Source of the DNA: Pseudomonas sp. ACN8
GTDB lineage: Bacteria; Pseudomonadota; Gammaproteobacteria; Pseudomonadales; Pseudomonadaceae
NCBI RefSeq assembly: GCF_002303925.1
Contig: NZ_MRCS01000005.1
Coordinates: forward strand, 62,001-126,000
Direction: 5' to 3'
DNA length: 64,000 bases
Below, piece by piece: positions 54,929 through 62,509 of the stretch; position 1 is the first letter of the stretch, and every line of letters starts with the position of its first letter. The position numbers and the translations under genes are program-made. Below the pieces are notes generated by a model. The model was not told where the DNA came from. It did no database searches and worked only from the letters and a program-made list of their open reading frames with translations.

Positions 54929-55825
54929 ATGCTCAAAGGTTTAGCGATCACCCCTCCGGTACTCGGGCGCATTTCCATCGGCAAGGTCGTCGAGAAAAAC
55001 GGCAAGCGCCTGCCCGAGAAAGACGATCAGTTCACCATTACATCGCAGGTACAGAGCCGCGATGGTTGGTTATTGCATCCCCTTAACGAAGAGCTGCGCA
55101 ATGGTCAGGACGGCAAGCTGCGCAGCATCCCGATCCGTTTGCTGTTCAACGAGCCTGACCTCAACTTTCGGGCTGACTACAGCTTGTTCGACCGAAACAC
55201 AGGTCGGCCACTCTGCGTCGGCAATGGTGAGACCTGCAAGCGTTTGACCAAGGACGGCATTCAGTCACTGCCCTGCCCTTCACCTGATGGCTGCTCACTG
55301 GCTCAAGGCAATGCCTGCAAGCCTTACGGACGACTGAACGTGGTGATTGGTGACGATGATCCGCTGGGCAGTTTTGTCTTCCGTACCACCGGGTTCAACA
55401 GCATCCGCACTCTGGCGGCACGTCTGCAGTACTTCAGCGCAATCTCCGGCAATCGCCTGGCCTGTCTGCCGCTGGAGTTGCGTCTGCGTGGTAAGTCCTC
55501 TCGGCAGAGCCACGGTACACCGATCTTCTACGTAGATATCACAGTGCGCAGCGGCATGGACATGGCCGAGGCGCTGCAGTCAGCGAATAAACTCGATGCG
55601 CAGAGGCAGACGGCGGGCTTCGATCAAGCCGCGCTTGATGAGGCGGCACAACGTGGCTTCGGCAATGGAGCCTTCGAGGACAGCGAGGAAGATGTTGGCG
55701 TCGTCGTTGAGGAGTTCTTTTCCAGCCCGGATGCAGCTTCCACCACTCCCCAGAGCGAAGCGTCGCAAACCAGCCCCAGTACTCTGGCGGGCAAGCTGGA
55801 AGTGCTCGCCGCTCAAACCCACTGA
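54929..55825 (+). CDS. Recombination-directionality-factor-like protein
   Basis: A 298-aa protein of the type annotated as recombination directionality factor-like, or 'hydrolase or metal-binding protein', on Pseudomonas ICEs and phages. It shows AITPPVLGRISIGKVVEKNG at the start, a cysteine-rich centre (CVGNGETCKRL, CPSPDGCSLAQGNACKPYG, four to five candidate metal ligands), GSFVFRTTGFNSIRTLAARL, and an acidic, disordered tail. It could assist excision of the island or act in single-strand DNA handling. The assignment rests on motif resemblance and neighbourhood. Confidence 0.72.
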   Translation: MLKGLAITPPVLGRISIGKVVEKNGKRLPEKDDQFTITSQVQSRDGWLLHPLNEELRNGQDGKLRSIPIRLLFNEPDLNFRADYSLFDRNTGRPLCVGNGETCKRLTKDGIQSLPCPSPDGCSLAQGNACKPYGRLNVVIGDDDPLGSFVFRTTGFNSIRTLAARLQYFSAISGNRLACLPLELRLRGKSSRQSHGTPIFYVDITVRSGMDMAEALQSANKLDAQRQTAGFDQAALDEAAQRGFGNGAFEDSEEDVGVVVEEFFSSPDAASTTPQSEASQTSPSTLAGKLEVLAAQTH

Positions 55826-55832
55826 CCTGGCT

Positions 55833-55857
55833 TCTGCCTGATCCTAGGCAGACTTTT
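55833..55857 (+). terminator. Weak terminator-like hairpin before the small membrane gene
   Basis: TCTGCCT and AGGCAGA form a 7-bp stem followed by CTTTTGG. It lies directly before the GGAGAACC ribosome site of the next gene. Confidence 0.5.
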
Positions 55858-55868
55858 GGAGAACCGAA

Positions 55869-56081
55869 ATGACCCTACTGCGATTTCTGTTGTACCTATT
55901 CGCCTTCATTGGCGCGTTGGTGGCGGCTGGCGCGCTGGTCTTCAGCGCTGTGCTGATGCTGCGCTTTCCACCCCTGCTGATCATCGTGGTACTTGCGTGC
56001 TGGATCCTCGGCCGGCTGCTCAAGATGTTGCAGATACCGGGCCTGGATCACTCCAAGGACACCACTGCATCACCGCAGTGA
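55869..56081 (+). CDS. Small two-helix membrane protein
   Basis: A 70-aa hydrophobic protein of unknown function. Two membrane segments are evident: LLRFLLYLFAFIGALVAAGA (residues 3-22) and LLIIVVLACWILGRLLKMLQ (about 38-57). GGAGAACCGAA precedes the ATG. It ends the cassette, before a very strong terminator. Confidence 0.72.
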   Translation: MTLLRFLLYLFAFIGALVAAGALVFSAVLMLRFPPLLIIVVLACWILGRLLKMLQIPGLDHSKDTTASPQ

Positions 56082-56117
56082 CCAATCACTGTCATCGGCG
56101 ACTACGCAACTGCCATG

Positions 56118-56168
56118 ATGATCAGCAAAGAGGGAGGCACAAGCCTCCCTCTTTGCTGATCATTTTTT
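56118..56168 (+). terminator. Very strong terminator between convergent operons
   Basis: A perfect 21-bp stem (arms 56118-56138 and 56143-56163, beginning ATGATCAGCAAAGAGGGAGG) with an ACAA loop is followed by TTTTT. It separates the cassette from the convergent Mod-Res operon. Confidence 0.92.
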
Positions 56169-56206
56169 TCTTTTGGTACCAACGCAGAGCTAAATTTGGG
56201 GACTAG

Positions 56207-58984
56207 CTAGCATGCAACGGAAGTCGCGGGTTTCATCTCGAACCGCAGATAATCCATTAGCCGCTTCGCTTCGGTCACCTCAATGTGCGGGATGAGTAGG
56301 TACTTCCAAGGCTTTCCACCCACACTCAGCGCGTAGTCGGAAGCGTGCTTAACCCATTGTGCAGCCGCTGCTGCCTTGGCCTGCACGTCCTGTGCATCCA
56401 AGTCATTGGCTGCCTTTGTCTCGGCCAAGAATACGCAGTTATCCGTCTCAACCACGAAGTCCGGCACATACTCCGGCTGCTCGACACCCTGCTTGTAGAA
56501 GATCTGGAACTGCCCCTTGGCGGGTTTGAACCACTTCAAGGCATCACGTTCGAGGATAACGGCAAAGCGTCGCTCAGTATCGGAGTCGAACCTCTGCAGC
56601 GGATACAGACAGCGCTTGAAATCGCCAAACAACATCTGTCTGATCCGACCGATTTCCGAGATGGTCTCCCGCACGCTATGTACCGGCTGGTTGGCAGCAA
56701 TGGTGTAGTTGCAGGGACGAAGTTCGGTAAAGCCACGGCTGACCTTGACCTCGTAACCGCTGGCTTCCTCCCAGAAGTGCTTGTGCATTTCAGCATGGAT
56801 CAACTGGGCCAACTGGGCACTATAAGTATCAAGGATTTCATGCAGCTCGCTTTCGGAATAGTTCTGCCTCTGGTAATGGGCCACCGCCTGACCTGCGAGA
56901 TCATATAGAAGTTCGGACTGAGTGAAGTAGTCCACGTCGTCGAAGTCGATCAGCTTCTTGACGATGTAGTCCTCAAGGCGCGTCTCGCGAATGCCACTTT
57001 CCCGACTCATATTGAACTGCTCGCTGGTACGCAGTACCTGACCGACAATTTCGCGTTGGCCAGGCTGGAAGTTGGGAAGCGAGCCTAGCGTGAACGCATG
57101 GTAGCCCGAGGTGACTTCGCCAGTTGGCACTACCGTGATGCGAGGGATGTCGATGGTCTGTTGCACAACGACTTCCGTGGTCTTGGCCACCACCTCTGCC
57201 AGATTCAGCTCCGATACTTGTGCATCCTGCCCCTCCAGCAACGAGCCTTGCAGCGGCTTTAGGCGCTCAGCCACTTCGGCCTGGATCTTCTGCTGAACTT
57301 CGGGCTTGAGCAGATCCTTGCTGCTCGACACTAGGTCGCGGTTGGTTTCGTACTGGCCGATCACCTCCATTACCGTGCGAGCCGCTTGCTTCTCCGCGTC
57401 GGTGGTGAAAATGGGCGCAGGAGTTGTCGTCGCAATGTTCGTACTCGCCTTGCCTGCCTCGGTGGTATTGTTGCCTTGCGTCATCGCGGGCAAGGCCGCG
57501 CCATCGGACAATCCGAGCACCGCATTCGCCCCGGATGGCACCTGCACACTGGTCTTTTTGTCGTCCGCATTGGGTGCATCCAGGATCACCCGCTGCATGC
57601 GGATAGGAGAGTCGCCGCGATTCGCCTCGTCGATGATTTCCTGGAACTTGTCATGAGCGACGATGTTAAGGCGATCCACCACCGCTACGCCTGTACGCTT
57701 GCCATAAGGCAGGCGCAAGCCTCGGCCTATGGACTGCTCAATCAGAGTACGCGCATTGGCGGCTCGCAATGGGACGATGGTGTACAGGTTAGTGACGTCC
57801 CAGCCCTCCTTGAGCATGTTGACGTGAATAACGATCTCGGTCGGCTCGTCCACACTTTCAACTGCCAGCAACCGGGTGACCATTTCCTCTTCGTCTTTGC
57901 CACTCTTGCTGGAGTCTACCTGGATGACCTTGCCACGATAGCGTCCCTCGAAGAAGACTTCCGATTCCAGTCGTGCCAGCAACTGCCCAGCGTGTGTGGT
58001 ATCGCGGGCAATCACCAGCATAAAGGGCTTGACCACCTTGACGTTGTTCTCGTGGGCATAGGTCAATAGCTCGGCTTTGGTCGCCTCATGCAGGCGCACA
58101 CCATCTTCCAGTTTGACCCTCTCCACCTCTTCCGGTGCATGCTTCTTACTATCAAAGTCACGCTGGGTGACCACGGCCGGCTCCTTGACGAAACCATCTT
58201 CAATCGCACGAGCCAGCGGGTAGTCCATCAGCACATTCTTGAAAGGAACCGGCCCCTTAGGGGACTCAACGAAAGGCGTTGCGGTCACCTCCAAACCAAA
58301 CAGTGGCTTCAGCTCGTTGATGGAGCGCACCCCGGCGCTGGCCCTGTAGCGGTGCGATTCATCCATCAGCAGCACAAGGTCTGGCAGGTTGGCTAGATGA
58401 TTGAAGTAGCTATCGCCCAGCACTTCCTTCATCCGCTTGATGCGTGGCTCCTTGCTACCGCGCACCTCGGAGTTGATCTTGGAAATGTTGAAGATGTTGA
58501 TGCGCACATCGTGGGCAAAACCCGTCGCCTGATCTTGAACGACTGCACCGGTCTGGTCGTAGTTATCACCGGTAATGATCAGCGGTGACTGTTGCGCGAA
58601 CTCGGCGATGCCCTTAAACACGTACTTCGGCGTGTTGCGCGTGAAATCGGCGATCAGCTTGTTGTAGATCGTCAGATTCGGGGCCAGCACGAAAAAGTTG
58701 TTGATGCCGTGTGCCAGATGCAGGTAGGCGATAAACGCGCCCATCAACCGGGTTTTACCCACACCCGTGGCCAGCGCAAAGCACAAGGACGGAAACTCGC
58801 GCTCGAAATCTTCTAGTGTCGGGAATTCTGCCTTGAGGGTAGACAGAATGGCCGATGTATCCTGGTCGTGGCCGAGCAGCTCAGGCGCGGCTTCCAGAGC
58901 ACCCACCAATTTCGAGAGAGACTCAGCCTGCGGTGGGCGAAGAGACAATCGACCAGCGACTGCATTTAGGACGCGTGCACTCAT
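56207..58984 (-). CDS. Type III restriction Res-like helicase-nuclease
   Basis: A 925-aa protein. The N-terminal superfamily 2 helicase has Walker A ATGVGKT (72-78), Walker B MDESHRYRA, VHVNMLKEGWDVTNLYTIVP and QSIGRGLRLPYGKR. The C-terminal PD-(D/E)xK nuclease reads PDFVVETDNCVFLAETK with D842, E855 and K857. This is the Res layout: ATP-driven motion on DNA followed by cutting. Its ATG overlaps the mod stop by one base (TAATG), so Mod and Res are made together. The catalytic residues look intact. Confidence 0.92.
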   Translation of the reverse strand: MSARVLNAVAGRLSLRPPQAESLSKLVGALEAAPELLGHDQDTSAILSTLKAEFPTLEDFEREFPSLCFALATGVGKTRLMGAFIAYLHLAHGINNFFVLAPNLTIYNKLIADFTRNTPKYVFKGIAEFAQQSPLIITGDNYDQTGAVVQDQATGFAHDVRINIFNISKINSEVRGSKEPRIKRMKEVLGDSYFNHLANLPDLVLLMDESHRYRASAGVRSINELKPLFGLEVTATPFVESPKGPVPFKNVLMDYPLARAIEDGFVKEPAVVTQRDFDSKKHAPEEVERVKLEDGVRLHEATKAELLTYAHENNVKVVKPFMLVIARDTTHAGQLLARLESEVFFEGRYRGKVIQVDSSKSGKDEEEMVTRLLAVESVDEPTEIVIHVNMLKEGWDVTNLYTIVPLRAANARTLIEQSIGRGLRLPYGKRTGVAVVDRLNIVAHDKFQEIIDEANRGDSPIRMQRVILDAPNADDKKTSVQVPSGANAVLGLSDGAALPAMTQGNNTTEAGKASTNIATTTPAPIFTTDAEKQAARTVMEVIGQYETNRDLVSSSKDLLKPEVQQKIQAEVAERLKPLQGSLLEGQDAQVSELNLAEVVAKTTEVVVQQTIDIPRITVVPTGEVTSGYHAFTLGSLPNFQPGQREIVGQVLRTSEQFNMSRESGIRETRLEDYIVKKLIDFDDVDYFTQSELLYDLAGQAVAHYQRQNYSESELHEILDTYSAQLAQLIHAEMHKHFWEEASGYEVKVSRGFTELRPCNYTIAANQPVHSVRETISEIGRIRQMLFGDFKRCLYPLQRFDSDTERRFAVILERDALKWFKPAKGQFQIFYKQGVEQPEYVPDFVVETDNCVFLAETKAANDLDAQDVQAKAAAAAQWVKHASDYALSVGGKPWKYLLIPHIEVTEAKRLMDYLRFEMKPATSVAC

Positions 58985-60687
58985 TATTCGTTCTCCCCAA
59001 ACAGCCCGCCCTGTCCGGGAGCAGCTTTTTTGTACTTCGGTATTTTTGTGGTGCTGGCGGCAATTGGTTCGAATTTCTCAACCTCAGCCATTGGCAAATT
59101 AGCCACGTTCAGGCTGTAGTCGTCGTGGCCCCACTCGCAGCGGGACAACACCATCTTGGGGATTTTTTTCAGGGTCAGACTCGGCCAGCGTTCGCATGCC
59201 TTGGCGGCAGTCACACCGTGGAACGCCGAGCAACACACCAACAGGCTTTGCTCGCTACCCACTTCATCCGACAGTGCCTGCAACTGTTCGGCCGAAAGAT
59301 TCTGGGTGGTGACGTAAATAAAATCGCGCTCACTGGAATAGCCGTGCTGCCACCAATGCACTTCTGACGGCGCATAGGTAAAGCCGTCGATCTTGCACAG
59401 CGCCTCAGCCAAATGCGCAGCGTTGTAATCTGGATTAACGACCGGATTACCCCAGCGGTCATTGATGATCAGGCTGGGAGCAAGTTTGTAGTAACGGAAC
59501 CCCCCGCCGCCTTGCCAATCGACCGCCTCGCTAATACCGCCTTTGTCTTCGCCGTCGATGACTTTCTGCAGGCGAGCAATGACGTGGGTATGACAGTGTT
59601 CACCCAGCTCAACCATTATCCAGCGACGGCCCATTTTGTGGGCGACAGCGCCGGTAGTACCGGAGCCTGCGAAGGAATCGAGGACAAGGTCGCCGGGATT
59701 TGTAGCAATGCTTAACACCCGTGAAATAAGGGCTTCTGGCTTCGGTGTATCAAACACTTCAGATCCAAATAGGTCTTTGATTTCTTTTTTTGATGTCCGA
59801 TTTGAGCCGACATCACCATGAGGCCAAATGGTTTCTGGTGGCCTGCCGTCGGTATCCTCGAAATAAATACGAAAATAAACGGCCCAACCATCTTTCGTCT
59901 TAACAAAATCTACTCGTTCAGGCTCCTGTTCAACCTTTGCTGCCCCCCATTGCCATCTGCTATCAGACCCATCTGGATTCTTTGGATAAACCTCCGTTCC
60001 ATCTGGAGCGGTTATAGGAAAATACATCGACGGTCTTTTATGGCGATGACCATCAGCGCCCATAGCCCTTAATGGCTTCAAGTAATAGATTTTTCCGTCA
60101 GCATCTGTCTTGTTGTAATGCTCCGGAGGGCTAGCTTGCTTGAGCCTATTAAGGCCGATTTTCTGAATGTCTTTCGCAAAAACCAACACGTGGTCGTGCC
60201 TAGTCGAAAAGTACTTTGCATCTGATCGAGGACTATCGGCCTTCTCCCAAATGACATCTGCCAAAAAATTGCTGCGTCCAAACATCTCGTCGCACAAAAC
60301 TTTTAAGTAATGTGCCTCGTTGTCGTCAATTGTGATCCACAGCGAACCATCATCAGACAGCAACCGTTTGATGATCTCCAACCGGTCGCGCATCAATCCC
60401 AGCCAGATTGAATGCTCCAGCCCGTCATCATAGTGCGTAAAGGCGCTGCCGGTGTTGTACGGTGGGTCAATGAAGACGCACTTCACCCTGCCGGCAAATT
60501 CCTGCTCCAGTGCCTTCAACGCCAGCAGGTTGTCACCGAAGATCAGCCGATTGTCGAAGAGGTCATTGTCCGAAACCTGGTGCATGGCGTGATAGGACTT
60601 CTCTGGATCTTCGACCAAGATGCGCGGCTCCAGCTTGGGGCGCTTCTCCTTGCCGATCCACGTGAGTTCTAGTTTTTGTTTGCTCAT
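58984..60687 (-). CDS. Type III-like DNA adenine methyltransferase (Mod)
   Basis: A 567-aa beta-class adenine-N6 methyltransferase: catalytic DPPY at 74-77 (FIDPPYNTG) precedes the SAM motif LDSFAGSGTTGAVAHKMG, as in type III Mod subunits. The region between holds the target recognition part, which sets the methylated sequence and cannot be read from motifs. The ATG at 60685-60687 is used; nine upstream codons overlap the AIPR gene's end. It lies 10 bp after the AIPR stop. Confidence 0.92.
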   Translation of the reverse strand: MSKQKLELTWIGKEKRPKLEPRILVEDPEKSYHAMHQVSDNDLFDNRLIFGDNLLALKALEQEFAGRVKCVFIDPPYNTGSAFTHYDDGLEHSIWLGLMRDRLEIIKRLLSDDGSLWITIDDNEAHYLKVLCDEMFGRSNFLADVIWEKADSPRSDAKYFSTRHDHVLVFAKDIQKIGLNRLKQASPPEHYNKTDADGKIYYLKPLRAMGADGHRHKRPSMYFPITAPDGTEVYPKNPDGSDSRWQWGAAKVEQEPERVDFVKTKDGWAVYFRIYFEDTDGRPPETIWPHGDVGSNRTSKKEIKDLFGSEVFDTPKPEALISRVLSIATNPGDLVLDSFAGSGTTGAVAHKMGRRWIMVELGEHCHTHVIARLQKVIDGEDKGGISEAVDWQGGGGFRYYKLAPSLIINDRWGNPVVNPDYNAAHLAEALCKIDGFTYAPSEVHWWQHGYSSERDFIYVTTQNLSAEQLQALSDEVGSEQSLLVCCSAFHGVTAAKACERWPSLTLKKIPKMVLSRCEWGHDDYSLNVANLPMAEVEKFEPIAASTTKIPKYKKAAPGQGGLFGENE

Positions 60688-60697
60688 AATCTTGTTC

Positions 60698-62509
60698 TCA
60701 TAATTGCGGCGCACGGCTCGCTAAAAAATCAATCAGGCGCTTTCGTGGATAAGCATCCGCCGCGTTGTGAATATTGCGCAGTGGGGCTATCGCCGGATCA
60801 GCCGCAAGCGCGTAATGTTTTTCCATCAGGTCTACCAGAAAGGACGTGGCATTCCCCTGATGGCGGAAATAGGCCAAGGGCCCTGCGAACGTCAAACGCT
60901 CCTTGGCAAGATCGAACGCTTCTTGCCGCAGTTGATCCAAAGCCAGACTGATCAGCGCCGGAATGATGCTGGCCTCAATAGCGGCCGCCGCGCCAATGCG
61001 GTTGCGCAAGCGCTTCATCAATACCGCTGTGATAACATGGGTGCCGTGCCGGTACACCAGGCGTTCCAGCCCCTTAGCGGGTGCCTTTTGTTCGTTATCC
61101 AGCACCAGCGCGCGAATGGCCCGGTAGCACAACACCACGTTGATCAAGACCGCGCCAGTTAGCTGCGCCACGAACAGTGCCTGATACTCGGATGAATCCG
61201 GGTTCGCCAGCCGGGCGACTTCGCTCTTCAGCCAGACCGGATAACGCGGATCGTTTTGCAACAGTGCCAAGGCACGCAAGGCTTCGTCGAGCGTGATGGC
61301 CTTAACGCCTGCCCCCACAGCAATTTCGGGGCGGTAATGGTAGTCGTATCCCAAGTGTGCGGCTTCTTGGCGCAAGCGCTCCTGAGTTTCGTCCATCGAA
61401 GCAAAGTTCGCTGTCTGCACTGGATTTTGGTGGTTACGCGCTTTGGTCACTTGTTTGCCAAACTGGCCTTCTGCCGGGGCCTTGATCAGGGTCAGCATGA
61501 CGCGCGCATCGTCGATACTTTTACCCGGATGCTGGCGTACAAATTCGGCCGCCGATGCCACCGTCTGCGCACCATTGATGATGGACAGCCCGCGAACCTT
61601 GAACTTCTTGACGCCGTTTTTGCTGGCTTTCGGGTCGATCAGGTCGCAGACCGCCGTGACACCGTTGTTGAGATAAAAAAAATCCTCAGGCTTGTCGTGC
61701 AGAGTCGCTTTGATGGCCTTGTTAACGTCGGACTTGCTACTGCCAAGAAAGTAGCGAATGTTGCGCTCATACAAGGCCTTGCCGTGGCTCTGGTGCAGCG
61801 CAACGAGATCAGCCAGCCGCGCCACACCGTAATAGGTAATGCGGGGCGTTTCGATTTTTTCGTGTTTGTGCAGCGTGATATCGGCATGCACCGGCTTGTA
61901 CGCTTGCTCGGCGAGCAGGTCACGGGTGATGTCGGCGGCAGCGTAAAAATGTACCAATTTGACCAAGCGTTCCTCGTCGAGGTCTTCATCATCGAGCAGA
62001 GCTTGCAAGGCATCGCTGGCGGTTTTGGAAACGCCGTCGCCTGTGAAAGGTACCAACAACTGAATGCGGCTACACGCATCGAGGGCACCTTCAATCTCGA
62101 TTTGCCGGTTCTGTACGTTAGCGTTAAAGGCGGCGAAATCCTGCTTTAGCAAAAAACGCACACCTTCACAAAACGGCAATGCATCCTCTTGTTTGAACTG
62201 CTCCGACTCCTTCAGCTTGGTTTGCAGCAGATAGAGCGATTCAGACTTGGCGTCGTAATAGATGGCGTCAATGCCTTTGTCCTGAAAATCATCCACTACC
62301 GCGGCGGCAGCAATTTGGGGCGTCAGATCAAGCAACTTGTGCAGAGCGAAAGCACTGAACGCTCGCGAGAGTTGCTTGGCCGCTTGGTCTGCTGCTGGCT
62401 TTTTGGTATCCAGCAGGGGGGGCAAAAATGGAACGAAACGCTCCTTCAGCACCTTTTTTAGAATGGTCATGTATTGCGGTTCGAGCGCTGTCATCAAATC
62501 AGCTTCCAT
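60698..62509 (-). CDS. AIPR family abortive-infection protein
   Basis: A 603-aa AIPR-family protein. Near the N-terminus an Mrr/PD-(D/E)xK-like pattern is visible: DKGIDAIYYDAKSESLYLLQ followed by TKLKES (D...QTK). The AIPR core has FFYLNNGVTAVCD and VRGLSIINGAQTVASAAEFV, a strongly conserved NGAQT signature. AIPR proteins confer abortive phage resistance, probably by nucleic-acid cleavage. Its start overlaps the helicase stop by 16 bp and it precedes mod by 10 bp, so it is an integral part of the restriction operon and not a chance neighbour. Confidence 0.9.
   Translation of the reverse strand: MEADLMTALEPQYMTILKKVLKERFVPFLPPLLDTKKPAADQAAKQLSRAFSAFALHKLLDLTPQIAAAAVVDDFQDKGIDAIYYDAKSESLYLLQTKLKESEQFKQEDALPFCEGVRFLLKQDFAAFNANVQNRQIEIEGALDACSRIQLLVPFTGDGVSKTASDALQALLDDEDLDEERLVKLVHFYAAADITRDLLAEQAYKPVHADITLHKHEKIETPRITYYGVARLADLVALHQSHGKALYERNIRYFLGSSKSDVNKAIKATLHDKPEDFFYLNNGVTAVCDLIDPKASKNGVKKFKVRGLSIINGAQTVASAAEFVRQHPGKSIDDARVMLTLIKAPAEGQFGKQVTKARNHQNPVQTANFASMDETQERLRQEAAHLGYDYHYRPEIAVGAGVKAITLDEALRALALLQNDPRYPVWLKSEVARLANPDSSEYQALFVAQLTGAVLINVVLCYRAIRALVLDNEQKAPAKGLERLVYRHGTHVITAVLMKRLRNRIGAAAAIEASIIPALISLALDQLRQEAFDLAKERLTFAGPLAYFRHQGNATSFLVDLMEKHYALAADPAIAPLRNIHNAADAYPRKRLIDFLASRAPQL

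Noticed and set aside
52389..56168. A complete prophage
   Set aside because: Exonuclease and RDF-like genes are present, but there are no capsid, tail, terminase or lysis genes in the window.
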